Assembly (NCBI GenBank): GCA_017853575.1
Contig: JAFMJI010000004.1
Location: forward strand, 1 to 64,000
Origin: Chitinophagaceae bacterium
GTDB lineage: Bacteria; Bacteroidota; Bacteroidia; Chitinophagales; Chitinophagaceae
Reading direction: 5' to 3'
DNA length: 64,000 nt
Shown in pieces: positions 27,066-35,740 of the stretch. The first letter of the stretch is position 1, and the number at the start of each line of letters is the position of its first letter. The notes beneath the pieces are model-generated. The model was not told where the DNA came from, did no database searches, and saw nothing but the letters and a program-made list of their open reading frames with translations. The translations under genes were made by a program, and so were the position numbers.

Positions 27066-28139
27066 TTAATGAATCCTCAGACTATCCAATGCCCTTTGGT
27101 ACTTTTTTGCATTTTTTAAATGCTCTTTGTCTGTTGCGGCAAAATTGTGTGAACCTGAGAAATCCTCCTTTGCACAAAAGTACAAATAGTCTGTCTTTTG
27201 GCCTTCTAAAACAGCGTCTATTGAAGAAATGGAAGCAGTACAAATGGGACCGGGAGGTAGTCCTTTCTTCTTATAGGTATTATAAGGTGAGGAACTGGAA
27301 GAATTGATGTGATTAAGTGTAATCCTTTTTAGAGAAAAATTGTTCAAAGCAAATTTGATGGTGGGGTCAGCGCCGAGGTTCATTCCTTTTTTTAGCCGGT
27401 TAACATATACACTTGCAATGGTGGGTTTCTCTTCATTGTTGTTTGTTTCTTCCTCCACAATTGAAGCAATTGTATAAATTTCCTCTTTTGATAGTTGTAA
27501 TTGTTGTGCTTTGTCTATTCTGTTGCTTGTCCAAAAATCATTGGATTCCTTGTTCATTCTTTCAATGAATTCCTTTGGGCTCACATTCCAGTAAATTTCA
27601 TATGTATTCGGAATGATCAGTGTCATGAGTGTCTGTTGGGTTACTCCAAATGAAGCCAGGGAGTCATTGTTTTGAATAAACGAATTGAATTGACTTTCGG
27701 TGAACTCGAATTTGGTAGATACAAACTTTGCAAGATCACGGTTGGTTCTGAATTTATTTATGGTTAGTGTGATAGGTGTCTGTCTTCCACCGTTTAACTT
27801 TCGGAAAAAACTAAATATGCTGGCGTCTTTTTTGATTACATACCTACCAGGTTTGATATGATCCCAGTAACCAAACCATTCTGCTAAGCCAAGAAAACTG
27901 CTATATTGGGCTGATTTGATGGATGATTTTATCTTATTTTTTACAAAATTTTTATTTGCCTTATTAGAAGGAATGAGAATTACAACTTCTTCCCCTTTGA
28001 AATTCGTTGCAGGTCTTAGGAAAAGTGTGTAAAAGAAAGCAGCAAAAACAATGGCAAGAATAGTGATCAAGGCAAGGCCTGTGCGTCCGCTTTTTTTCTT
28101 TGTTTTCTTCTTTTTAATCGTTTTTTTAACAGTTGCCAT
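27066..28139 (-). CDS. mltG: Endolytic transglycosylase MltG
   Basis: An inner-membrane lytic transglycosylase that cuts nascent peptidoglycan strands and sets glycan length. The 357-residue protein has a very basic cytoplasmic tail (KKTIKKKKTKKKSG), one transmembrane segment (about 21-42) and a periplasmic LysM-like and YceG domain. The catalytic region is IYTIASIVEEETNNNEEKPTIASVYVNRLKKGMNLGADPTI, with the key Glu in EEET. PYNTYKKKGLPPGPICTASISSIDAVL is the other family block. It is first in a unit that continues into yihY, the creatininase-like gene and a receptor. The secG terminator lies just upstream. Confidence 0.95.
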   Translation of the reverse strand: MATVKKTIKKKKTKKKSGRTGLALITILAIVFAAFFYTLFLRPATNFKGEEVVILIPSNKANKNFVKNKIKSSIKSAQYSSFLGLAEWFGYWDHIKPGRYVIKKDASIFSFFRKLNGGRQTPITLTINKFRTNRDLAKFVSTKFEFTESQFNSFIQNNDSLASFGVTQQTLMTLIIPNTYEIYWNVSPKEFIERMNKESNDFWTSNRIDKAQQLQLSKEEIYTIASIVEEETNNNEEKPTIASVYVNRLKKGMNLGADPTIKFALNNFSLKRITLNHINSSSSSPYNTYKKKGLPPGPICTASISSIDAVLEGQKTDYLYFCAKEDFSGSHNFAATDKEHLKNAKKYQRALDSLRIH

Positions 28140-28150
28140 ATACCCTAATA

Positions 28151-28182
28151 TAATAAAAAACCCCGCTTTATTGAGCGGGGTT
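28151..28182 (-). terminator. Terminator after secG
   Basis: Read on the minus strand, the stem CCCCGCT / AGCGGGG with a 6-base loop is followed by TTTTTT. It separates the miaB-secG unit from mltG. Confidence 0.85.
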
Positions 28183-28200
28183 GTTATGAAGTAGAAATCA

Positions 28201-28539
28201 TTATTTTACTGGCGCAGGATTTACAGGTTGTGCCGGTATGGCTGGAGTTGGTTGATTTGAGGGAGCTCCAGTAGTAGGAATATTTTTGATGGTCTCAGTC
28301 GATACACCTTTCCCAGTTTTGATAACAAGTGCAGAAACCAGGCAGAGAATTACCAATGTGCTTGCCAGGATCCATGTTCCTTTTTCTAAAACATCGGTAG
28401 TTTGTTTAACTCCCATGAATTGATTGCTGAAGCCAGCAATATTACCAGACAATCCGCCGCCTTTTGGATTTTGAATCAAGACAATTGCTCCTAATAGGAT
28501 AGAGGCCAGTATGATAAGTACGATGAATAAAGTTGTCAT
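28201..28539 (-). CDS. secG: Preprotein translocase subunit SecG
   Basis: A small inner-membrane subunit of SecYEG. The 112-residue protein has two transmembrane segments (about 3-22 and 54-75) joined by the conserved loop LIQNPKGGGLSGNIAGFSNQFMGVKQTTDVLEKGTW. A Pro/Ala-rich tail follows (PAIPAQPVNPAPVK), as in other Bacteroidota SecG. Its start overlaps the upstream TPR-type gene by 4 bp, and a strong terminator follows. Confidence 0.95.
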   Translation of the reverse strand: MTTLFIVLIILASILLGAIVLIQNPKGGGLSGNIAGFSNQFMGVKQTTDVLEKGTWILASTLVILCLVSALVIKTGKGVSTETIKNIPTTGAPSNQPTPAIPAQPVNPAPVK

Positions 28540-29273
28540 ATCTTATTTTCTTTAATCTGTTGAATCTTGTCGGCAAAAGTATGATGATTGGCAGGATTTT
28601 GCAAACTTAATTTCTGGTAGATTTCAATGGCTTTTTCACGCATTCCCTGCTTTAAATATACCTCAGCCATGGCCTCAGTATACACCTCATTTGAGTCTTG
28701 ATCTTTGACCTCAGTAGTATTGCCAAAAATCTCATCAATGTTTTTATAGGTGGTTGTTTCAGGTGCAGGTTGAAGACGCTTCATGGTTCTGAGCCAGGCA
28801 GTGAAGGACTGTACTTTCTTATACAATTCATCTTTTTGCTCTTCTTTTGAAAGTTTAATTCCCTGTGAGGCAAAATAATCTACCGTGTGATAAGGCTCAA
28901 TTGGAATGTTTAAATCTTCTTCAGCAGTTGATGTTTCGGCATCTAAGTTTTCAACCACTTCATCAGCTTTTTCTTCTTCTATAATTAGCTGACTATTTTC
29001 TACCTGATTGCTTTTAAATGAACCTATCTCTGCATCATCATTCAGTAAATAGTGCAACCACTGAGGTTGATTGTAAAATAAAGCTGTATGAGAAGCAGCT
29101 TCTTTATATTTAAAGTGAAGAGATTTTTTTAATTTTTTTGAATAAAGGAAATGAATAATTGAGGAATACGGATATGTTTCAGCCATTCCTTTTAGCTCAT
29201 CAACAGTAAGTTCATTCAAACTTTCCCTTTCAAAAAGCGATTGTACCAAAAAGTCCGTTTCTTTCGCCATCAT
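28536..29273 (-). CDS. Tetratricopeptide-like protein
   Basis: A 245-residue cytoplasmic protein with no signal peptide. The N-terminal part (LNELTVDELKGMAETYPYSSIIHFLYSKKL) looks helical. An acidic, low-complexity middle spans about 90-125. The C-terminus holds one clear TPR unit (EAMAEVYLKQGMREKAIEIYQKLSLQNPAN). It lies between the LptE-like and secG genes, 15 bp after the former and overlapping the latter by 4 bp. This placement suggests a partner in envelope biogenesis, but the function is unknown. ATG at codon 2 is an equally good start. Confidence 0.75.
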   Translation of the reverse strand: MMAKETDFLVQSLFERESLNELTVDELKGMAETYPYSSIIHFLYSKKLKKSLHFKYKEAASHTALFYNQPQWLHYLLNDDAEIGSFKSNQVENSQLIIEEEKADEVVENLDAETSTAEEDLNIPIEPYHTVDYFASQGIKLSKEEQKDELYKKVQSFTAWLRTMKRLQPAPETTTYKNIDEIFGNTTEVKDQDSNEVYTEAMAEVYLKQGMREKAIEIYQKLSLQNPANHHTFADKIQQIKENKI

Positions 29274-29288
29274 GCTAATATAAGACCT

Positions 29289-29819
29289 TTACCAATTGGA
29301 AAAAATTCGGTTGAAAATTTCATCAGAGAGGTTGTTTACCATTTGATCATTTAGGTCAAGTTCAGCTTGAGAAAGGCTTTTGGTGGCAGAAAATGGGAAG
29401 TTTCTCGTGATGTCGGTTTCAAAGTTTTTCTTATCATCTTTTTTGTTCCGAAAAATGATGTGTACGGTGACATTCAGGTTATTGCTGGCAACCTGCTGTT
29501 GAGATATGCCTGAGGTGCTCACAGAGTAATCACTTACATAACCACTGATCTCATAATCTGCTTCATCATTGGTCTGGGATAACCTGGTTTGGTTGACTAT
29601 TTTCTGACGTAATTTATCGGTTAGCTTTGGACTTAATTGTGGATTGATATACCGGGCCTTGTTTTCAATGAAAAAAACTTTAACTGTTTTGATTTCAGGT
29701 GGAATAGGAGCTGCATCTTTCAGAGAATAACGACATGTACCCTGAAAGCAAAATATTGCAATCATTGCTGTTATTAGAAAGCGAATGGATTTGTGTGATT
29801 TTTTACTCCTCAATATCAT
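29289..29819 (-). CDS. lptE: LptE-like LPS-assembly lipoprotein
   Basis: A 176-residue exported protein resembling the Bacteroidota LptE family, the plug of the LptD pore that inserts LPS into the outer membrane. The N-terminus has a hydrophobic stretch (about 13-27) and Cys residues at about 24 and 29. The second, in QGTCRYSL, is the likely lipidated one, though the lipobox is poor. After it come PPEIKTVKVFFIENKARYINPQLSPKLTDKLRQKIV and a YEISGYVSDYSVS strand, matching the family's SecB-like fold. Its start overlaps the sigma-54 activator stop by 17 bp. Confidence 0.82.
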   Translation of the reverse strand: MILRSKKSHKSIRFLITAMIAIFCFQGTCRYSLKDAAPIPPEIKTVKVFFIENKARYINPQLSPKLTDKLRQKIVNQTRLSQTNDEADYEISGYVSDYSVSTSGISQQQVASNNLNVTVHIIFRNKKDDKKNFETDITRNFPFSATKSLSQAELDLNDQMVNNLSDEIFNRIFSNW

Positions 29820-31065
29820 ATTCCTTTAATTTTCTGTATAGCGTTCTTTCACTGATGCCTAAATCTGAAGCTGCATCTTTTCTCTTCCCCTTGTGCTTTT
29901 TCAAGGCCTTTTCAATCAGTTCCTTTTCTTTGTCCATGATATTAAGAGATTCATCCACCACAATCGATTCTTCAACGTCTCTGTTGTCAGATAAAATTAC
30001 CGGTTGACTGGAGTGAACAGGTATAATGTTGTTGTGTGATGAACTTTCATGTATTGCGCGATTCGTCAAAGGAATTTCCTGGCGGTAATTGTCCTCCACC
30101 ATTTGTGAAACAGTGCTCGCCATGGAAGGATTTTGTACGATTTCAAAAAACATTTTTTTCATTTCTGTAACATCCTTTTTCAAATCGAAAAACAATTTGT
30201 AAAGAATGTCGCGCTCATTCATGAACTCCGCTTTTCCAACTCCAGGTTGATTTCCATTTACGAGCATAGGAAGATTGTTCTGAGTGGTTTTTGGTAGGAA
30301 TTTTTCCATTTCCTGCGCGGTGATGGATTTTTCTTCTGCCAATACCGATATCTGTTCAGCAATATTTTTTAATTCCCTCACATTGCCTGGCCATGGGTAG
30401 TTCAATAAAACCTGTTTGGCTTCATCTGTTAATTGAATGGGACTGGTTCTGTATTTTTCTGCAAAATCAACTGCAAATTTTCTGAAGAGTAGGATGATGT
30501 CTTCTTTTCTTTCTCTGAGTGATGGAACCCTAATGGGGACAGTATTTAATCTGTAATACAAGTCTTCCCTGAATTTATTGCTTTGGGTTGCTGTGAGTAG
30601 ATCTTTATTGGTTGCAGCAATGACTCTTACATCCGTTTTTTGCACTTTTGAAGAACCAACCCGTATAAACTCTGAATTTTCTAACACGCGTAGCAACCTT
30701 GCTTGGGTGCCAAGTGGCATTTCACCAATTTCATCCATAAAAAGTGTTCCACCATTCACCGTTTCAAAATATCCTTTTCTGGCATCGACCGCACCTGTGA
30801 ATGAACCCTTTTCATGTCCGAACAATTCTGAATCAATTGTACCTTCTGGAATAGCACCACAGTTAACTGCGATAAAAGGATTGTGTTTGCGTGGGGAGAG
30901 CGCATGAATGATTTGAGAAAAAATTTCCTTACCTACACCGCTTTCTCCGACAATTAAAACTGTTAGATCTGTGTTGGCCACCTGGGCAGCAACCTGTAAC
31001 GCATAGTTGAGCGAAGGGGAGTTGCCTATGATTCCAAATCTGTTTTTTAGACTTTGTAAATCCAT
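29803..31065 (-). CDS. Sigma-54 activator without input domain
   Basis: A 420-residue enhancer-binding protein that would activate RpoN promoters. The AAA+ domain begins almost at the N-terminus: Walker A VGESGVGKE, the sigma-54 contact loop GSFTGA (consensus GAFTGA, a tolerated change), Walker B GGTLFMDEIGEMP, the FREDLYYRLNTVPI arginine-finger region and NYPWPGNVRELKN. A linker with the likely coiled coil YKLFFDLKKDVTEMKKMFFEI spans about 280-345. A Fis-type helix-turn-helix ends it (RKDAASDLGISERTLYRKLKEY). There is no receiver, GAF or PAS domain, so control is probably by level or by a partner. It sits between miaB and lptE in one transcript. Confidence 0.92.
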   Translation of the reverse strand: MDLQSLKNRFGIIGNSPSLNYALQVAAQVANTDLTVLIVGESGVGKEIFSQIIHALSPRKHNPFIAVNCGAIPEGTIDSELFGHEKGSFTGAVDARKGYFETVNGGTLFMDEIGEMPLGTQARLLRVLENSEFIRVGSSKVQKTDVRVIAATNKDLLTATQSNKFREDLYYRLNTVPIRVPSLRERKEDIILLFRKFAVDFAEKYRTSPIQLTDEAKQVLLNYPWPGNVRELKNIAEQISVLAEEKSITAQEMEKFLPKTTQNNLPMLVNGNQPGVGKAEFMNERDILYKLFFDLKKDVTEMKKMFFEIVQNPSMASTVSQMVEDNYRQEIPLTNRAIHESSSHNNIIPVHSSQPVILSDNRDVEESIVVDESLNIMDKEKELIEKALKKHKGKRKDAASDLGISERTLYRKLKEYDIEE

Positions 31066-31077
31066 CTTAAATATTTT

Positions 31078-32496
31078 TTAGGAAACCATGTCTCCAAACA
31101 ATGTTCCTTGTGTACAATCTTTCACTTCAATCCAAACATAATCTCCTGGCTGCAAGGCTTTGTCACTTTTGTCAAATACAACTACTTTGTTCTGGCTGTT
31201 TCTTCCCATCCATTGTTTGTCGCTGCGTTTTGAATTTCCTTCAATCAGTACTTCAACTTTTTTTCCTATGTCCAGTTTGTTGGTTTCGAGAGACAACTGA
31301 TTCTGTAAAGAAACAATTTCTTCAAGCCGCTTCTTTTTAACGTCCATGGGAACATCATCTTTGTATCGCTTGGCCGCCAGTGTTCCAGGTCTTTCTGAAT
31401 ACATAAACATATAACTGAATTCATACTTCGAATTACGCATGACATCAAGTGTATCTAAATGATCTTGCTCATCCTCTGTACAGAAGCCTGCAATGATGTC
31501 TGAACTAATGGCACAATCAGGCATGATTTCTTTTATTCTTTTCACTTTTGCCATGTACCATTCCCTTGTATATGTCCTGTTCATGAGCTGAAGGATCCTG
31601 GTAGAACCGCTTTGCAAGGGAAGATGTATGTACTTGCAAATATTATCGTATGCCTTCATGGTTTGAAGCACCTTTTCGGTAATGTCTTTTGGGTGTGAAG
31701 TGCTGAAACGCACACGGAGCTTTGGATCGATCAATGCAACTTGCTCCAATAAAAGAGCGAAATCTACTGCATGATTGGTGGCCGGATCAACCCAATAATA
31801 GCTGTCTACATTCTGTCCAAGCAAAGTAACTTCTTTGAATCCTCTATTAAATAAATCTTTACACTCATTGATAATGGAGGCATTATCTCTGCTTCTTTCT
31901 CTTCCCCTGGTAAATGGTACTACACAAAAAGCACACATATTATTGCAACCTCTCATGATGCTGACAAATGCAGTTATTCCATTTGAGTTTATTCGAATGG
32001 GAGAAATATCAGCATAGGTTTCTTCACGACTAAGTAAAACATTTACTGCCTTTGTACCGGTTTCTGCTTCTTCAATCAATTGAGGAAGCGTTCGGTATGC
32101 ATCTGGACCAACTACAATATCAACCAGCTTTTCTTCCTCCAACAATTTGCTCTTGAGTCTTTCTGCCATACAGCCGAGTACACCAATAAGCAAAGCAGGA
32201 TTTTTCCTCTTGATTTTTTTGAACTCAGTGAGTCGCTTTCTGATCGTTTGTTCTGCCTTTTCCCGAATTGAACATGTATTGAGCAAGATCAAATTTGCTT
32301 CATCCGCATCGCGGGTTGAACCGAAGCCTGATGTATTTAAAATAGAAGCTATTATTTCACTGTCACTGAAATTCATTTGGCAGCCATAACTTTCGATATA
32401 AAACCGTTTTCCCATACCTGAACTCCCTTCTTCAAGTCCTTGGTAGGCTTCACCCTGACGGGATTCATCCATCACTTTTTGTTCTATTTCCAACAT
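31078..32496 (-). CDS. miaB: tRNA-2-methylthio-N6-isopentenyladenosine synthase
   Basis: A radical-SAM methylthiotransferase that modifies A37 of tRNAs. The UPF0004 domain has its three cluster Cys in [24 protein letters not shown] and [10 protein letters not shown]. The radical-SAM CxxxCxxC is in [21 protein letters not shown], and a C-terminal TRAM domain spans about 405-472. With ATG 32496 it has 472 residues. The predicted transcription start is almost on this codon, so Met9 (ATG 32472) may be the real start; the conserved domain begins only near residue 29. It heads the unit miaB-sigma54 activator-lptE-TPR-secG. Confidence 0.96.
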   Translation of the reverse strand: MLEIEQKVMDESRQGEAYQGLEEGSSGMGKRFYIESYGCQMNFSDSEIIASILNTSGFGSTRDADEANLILLNTCSIREKAEQTIRKRLTEFKKIKRKNPALLIGVLGCMAERLKSKLLEEEKLVDIVVGPDAYRTLPQLIEEAETGTKAVNVLLSREETYADISPIRINSNGITAFVSIMRGCNNMCAFCVVPFTRGRERSRDNASIINECKDLFNRGFKEVTLLGQNVDSYYWVDPATNHAVDFALLLEQVALIDPKLRVRFSTSHPKDITEKVLQTMKAYDNICKYIHLPLQSGSTRILQLMNRTYTREWYMAKVKRIKEIMPDCAISSDIIAGFCTEDEQDHLDTLDVMRNSKYEFSYMFMYSERPGTLAAKRYKDDVPMDVKKKRLEEIVSLQNQLSLETNKLDIGKKVEVLIEGNSKRSDKQWMGRNSQNKVVVFDKSDKALQPGDYVWIEVKDCTQGTLFGDMVS

Positions 32497-32500
32497 CCCG

Positions 32501-32531
32501 CAAAATTAGTAAAAAGAGAGAAAGTGACAAA
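32501..32531 (-). promoter_or_regulatory. miaB operon promoter
   Basis: Read on the minus strand: TTTG (32531-32528), a 19-bp spacer, then TAATTTTG (32508-32501). Both boxes and the spacing match the Bacteroidota sigma-70-type consensus exactly. The -7 box ends 4 bp before ATG 32496. Confidence 0.75.
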
Positions 32532-32538
32532 TTGTCAC
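32524..32538. promoter_or_regulatory. Inverted repeat over the miaB -33 box
   Basis: GTGACAA-A-TTGTCAC, perfect 7-bp arms around a single base. It covers the -33 TTTG of the miaB promoter, a position where a bound dimer would block polymerase. The regulator is unknown. Confidence 0.6.
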
Positions 32539-32541
32539 CTG

Positions 32542-33051
32542 TTAAATTTCAGTCTTAATCCGTTTTCCAAGCCATGATGATCCTATTGGAATTATCCATC
32601 TATCCAACAATTCGCCTTTGGTTTGAACTGAATGATCAAAGAATAGTGTATTGGCCGTTACGAACCCTTTGTCGAGCGCATACTGAACCTGACTTATTGG
32701 GAGAAGCTCAATTTTATCTTTAACTACAAAAGCAAGATTGGTTCTTTCAAACATTGAAACGTTGAAATTGGTCTCAATGTTTTTGATGGTTCTAACCGAA
32801 CTGTCTGTGCTGCATCCACTAACTCCTGTCTGTTCTTCATCAGCCATTATAATGATGAACTGACCAAAAAACAACGTAGCAAATCCTTTCACAGGTATGC
32901 CATGTGACTTCCAGTTATTCGTGAAATCAGTCAGGATGGTTTCAATGTTAAGAGCTTCAGCAATGGAAAACATACGATTGGATTGATATATCCAAACCTT
33001 CGAATGATGGCTGAATTCAGATGGTATGAGATCTGCGTATGATAAATTCAT
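32542..33051 (-). CDS. Conserved Bacteroidota protein, often mis-named ABC transporter ATPase
   Basis: A 169-residue soluble protein. I recognise the pattern KVWIYQSNRMFS near residues 18-29, then FGQFIIIMADEEQTGVSGCSTDSSVRTIKNIE, shared with a widespread Bacteroidota family that databases often label ABC transporter ATPase. No Walker A, signature or Walker B motif is present, so that name is wrong. The GCSTDSS motif contains a conserved Cys. Its start overlaps the upstream Fe-S protein gene by 4 bp (ATGA), which ties it to the oxidoreductase pair. Function unknown. Confidence 0.72.
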   Translation of the reverse strand: MNLSYADLIPSEFSHHSKVWIYQSNRMFSIAEALNIETILTDFTNNWKSHGIPVKGFATLFFGQFIIIMADEEQTGVSGCSTDSSVRTIKNIETNFNVSMFERTNLAFVVKDKIELLPISQVQYALDKGFVTANTLFFDHSVQTKGELLDRWIIPIGSSWLGKRIKTEI

Positions 33052-33848
33052 AATTCAATTGATTGTGCGATCAACTCTGCGATATCCAAAACTTTTATAT
33101 CCTCTTGTTTTTCATTCAATTTTATTCCGTCTGTTAACATGGTATTGCAAAACGGACAAGCAGATGCTATTACTGATGCACCCGAGTCCAATGCATCCTT
33201 TGTTCTTGCCAAATTAATTCTTGAATTTCCTTTTTCTTCTTCTTTAAACATTTGTGCACCACCTGCTCCACAGCAGAGTCCATTGCTTTTGCATCTTTTC
33301 ATTTCCACCAAAGATGCATCCAAAGCCTCTATAACTGCTCTGGGTGCCTGGTATATATTGTTGCTTCTTCCCAAATAACAGGAGTCGTGAAAAGTTATTT
33401 TCTTTCCTTTAAAAGTTCCGTTTTCATTCAACACAATTTTTCCTTGGTCAATTAATTGCTGTAGCATGGTGCTATGATGTATTACTTCGTAATTACCTCC
33501 AAGTTCTGGATATTCGTTTTTAAGGGTATTGAAGCAATGCGGACAAGCAGTTACAATTTTTTTTATCTGATAGCTATTCAATAACTGAATATTTTGATAT
33601 GCCATCATTTGAAATTGAAATTCATTTCCTGCTCTTCTTGCAGGATCACCTGTACACATTTCTTCTTTACCTAGGATGGCATAAGAGATTCCAACTTTGT
33701 TGAGAATGGTTACAAATGCCTTGGTGATGGATTGTGCCCTGGCATCAAAACTGCCAGCACATCCAACCCAGAAAAGTATTTCTGGTTGATTTCCTTTGTT
33801 TATTTCTTCAGACCAAATGGGCACATTCATGTTGATTCTTTTGTCCAA
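33048..33848 (-). CDS. Cysteine-rich (CCG-domain) Fe-S oxidoreductase subunit
   Basis: A 266-residue cytoplasmic protein with two CCG domains of the HdrB/GlpC/LutA type, which bind Fe-S centres at CX(n)CCGX(n)CXXC. Landmarks are VGCAGSFD, TACPHCFNTLKNEYPEL, HDSCYLGRSNNIY, NGLCCGAGGAQMF and ASACPFCNTML. This subunit probably receives electrons from the membrane Fe-S protein encoded just upstream, whose gene overlaps it by 22 bp. It could be part of a quinone-linked dehydrogenase or heterodisulfide-reductase-like system; the substrate is unknown. The small conserved gene downstream overlaps by 4 bp. Confidence 0.9.
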   Translation of the reverse strand: MDKRINMNVPIWSEEINKGNQPEILFWVGCAGSFDARAQSITKAFVTILNKVGISYAILGKEEMCTGDPARRAGNEFQFQMMAYQNIQLLNSYQIKKIVTACPHCFNTLKNEYPELGGNYEVIHHSTMLQQLIDQGKIVLNENGTFKGKKITFHDSCYLGRSNNIYQAPRAVIEALDASLVEMKRCKSNGLCCGAGGAQMFKEEEKGNSRINLARTKDALDSGASVIASACPFCNTMLTDGIKLNEKQEDIKVLDIAELIAQSIEL

Positions 33849-35149
33849 TCAATTCTTTGATCGGGTGAAAACTTCCACGGCGCAAAATTATTTTCAATAT
33901 TTCCAAACATGGATGTCCACTCTTGAGGAGATGAACTTTTTTCCATAATCAAGTATCTTCTTAATTGAACAATAATATCTAGCGGATTTATACTGACGGG
34001 GCAAGCTTCAACACATGCATTGCAAGTTGTACATGCCCTAAGCTCTTCTTCTTTGATGTAATCGAATAACAAAGATTTTTCTTCAGCCTTCCAATCAATT
34101 TGATGTTCTATTTTTTTAGCAATTTCTTCAGCTCTGTCGCGGGTTGACATCATTATTTTTCTGGGTGAGAGTAGTTTACCCGTTTGGTTGGCAGGACAAG
34201 CATCTGTGCATCTTCCACATTCAGTGCAACTGAAAGCATCCAGTAAGTTTTTCCATGATAAATCAGTGATATCTTTTGCGCCAAACGTATGTGCCTGCTC
34301 GCCTGGTGAAGAAGGGGCCAGCTCTGGCTGAAAAGCATATTTCACTTCATTTTGCACGGTTGGCATGTTCTTCATCTTACCTGGCGGATCCAATCTCGCA
34401 TAATATGCATTTGGAAATGCAAGGATGATATGAAGGTGTTTTGATCTTGATAAGTAGTTTAAAAAGCCTAACACGCCAATAATATGGAGCCACCAGCAAA
34501 TTCTTTCTGTAATGATGATGGTTTCTGTAGAAAAATAATTGAGCAGGGGATGAGCAAAAGAAGAAAAAAGAAATGTTCCAGTGAAGTGTTGTGAGTACGG
34601 CTGGATTCCTTTTGATTGCAAAAAGGTATCTGCCGCATTCATTTTTAAAAACAACAACATCAGAATGATTTCAGTGACCAGGATGATGTTGGCATCTTTA
34701 GATGGCCATCCTTTCAGATCTGATGATTGAAGTCGCTTTACTGAAAGAGCATTTCTTCTAATAAAAAAGATGACACAGGCTACAATTACTGATATTGCTA
34801 AAAATTCAAAACTGTTTATCAGGTAAGAATAGTAGTTTGGAATCCACCCCAATAAAAATCGATGCGTGCCCAAAAATCCATCTACAATGATTTCAATCAT
34901 TTCGATGTTAATAATGATAAATCCAGCATATACAAACAAGTGGAGTAAAGCAACGGGAACTTTTTTGAACATTTTCTTTTGTCCAAATGCCAGCATAAAA
35001 ACATTCATCCACCTTCTGGAAGGTTGATCCTCAAATTTCTCTGACTGGCCCAGTAAAATCAGTTTTCTGATCATGGCCATTCTTTTTGAGAAAAAATAAA
35101 TGGCAGTCAAAAAAACACCCGCAAAAAGAATTTGTTGGAAAATTTCCAT
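33827..35149 (-). CDS. Membrane Fe-S oxidoreductase (4Fe-4S dicluster)
   Basis: A 440-residue protein. The N-terminal half is membrane-embedded with about five or six hydrophobic segments, including several His that could hold heme b or contact quinone. The C-terminal half is a two-cluster ferredoxin domain with CTECGRCTDACPANQTGKLLSPRKI and CTTCNACVEACPVSINPLDII. This fused layout resembles DsrK/HdrD-type and NarI-like membrane electron-transfer subunits. With the CCG protein downstream it should form a quinone-coupled electron carrier. It is first in a three-gene unit and divergent from the phosphoribosyltransferase gene. Confidence 0.9.
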   Translation of the reverse strand: MEIFQQILFAGVFLTAIYFFSKRMAMIRKLILLGQSEKFEDQPSRRWMNVFMLAFGQKKMFKKVPVALLHLFVYAGFIIINIEMIEIIVDGFLGTHRFLLGWIPNYYSYLINSFEFLAISVIVACVIFFIRRNALSVKRLQSSDLKGWPSKDANIILVTEIILMLLFLKMNAADTFLQSKGIQPYSQHFTGTFLFSSFAHPLLNYFSTETIIITERICWWLHIIGVLGFLNYLSRSKHLHIILAFPNAYYARLDPPGKMKNMPTVQNEVKYAFQPELAPSSPGEQAHTFGAKDITDLSWKNLLDAFSCTECGRCTDACPANQTGKLLSPRKIMMSTRDRAEEIAKKIEHQIDWKAEEKSLLFDYIKEEELRACTTCNACVEACPVSINPLDIIVQLRRYLIMEKSSSPQEWTSMFGNIENNFAPWKFSPDQRIDWTKEST

Positions 35150-35203
35150 GCAAAAAACTTAGTTATGCTAAATTACATGATGTAAAAGTAATTCCACTGT
35201 ATA

Positions 35204-35698
35204 ATGAACAAGAAATACATACTAAGCGCAGAAAAAGCCCACATGAAGTTGAGGAGAATCGCATTCCAGATTTTAGAACAAAATGCTGAAAAGGATGCTA
35301 TCCATATTGCGGGCGTCAAAGAAAATGGATTTCTGATCGCGCAGGAATTAAAAAAAGTATTGGAAGAAATCTCGACTTTTAAAATTGAGCTTTCTGCAAT
35401 TGAACTTGATAAAACAAATCCAATTGATTGCAAAATCGATCCATCGGTAGTTTTTAAGAACAAAAATGTATTGATTGTCGATGATGTAGTAAACAGCGGA
35501 AAAGCGATGCTGCATGCTATTCAACCAATTTTGGCTCTACAGCCTCAAAGTGTTCAAACCGCCACGCTCGTAGAAAGGAGTTACAAGACATATCCATTAC
35601 ATGTAAACTATGTTGGTGTTTCACTTTCTACTACACTTGAAGATCATATATCTGTTGTCTTCAAAAATGGTGAGCTACAGGGGGCTTATTTAGAATAG
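35204..35698 (+). CDS. Phosphoribosyltransferase family protein
   Basis: A 164-residue type I phosphoribosyltransferase. The PRPP-binding motif is NVLIVDDVVNSGKAM at about residues 87-101. An early IHIAGVKENGFLIAQEL forms the PPi loop region. TLEDHISVVF near the C-terminus resembles the PyrR pattern. It could be a PyrR-like uracil phosphoribosyltransferase or regulator, or a purine salvage enzyme; the hood is too short to tell. Cytoplasmic. It lies between a divergent Fe-S gene and the phospho-sugar mutase 42 bp downstream on the same strand. Confidence 0.85.
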   Translation: MNKKYILSAEKAHMKLRRIAFQILEQNAEKDAIHIAGVKENGFLIAQELKKVLEEISTFKIELSAIELDKTNPIDCKIDPSVVFKNKNVLIVDDVVNSGKAMLHAIQPILALQPQSVQTATLVERSYKTYPLHVNYVGVSLSTTLEDHISVVFKNGELQGAYLE

Positions 35699-35740
35699 TC
35701 TTCTCGAATTCAATTGTTATTTTTGTAAAAACCTTTAAGA

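Noticed and set aside
26837-27307. 156-codon plus-strand frame
   Set aside because: It lies antisense over yihY and mltG, both well supported, and has no recognisable domain.
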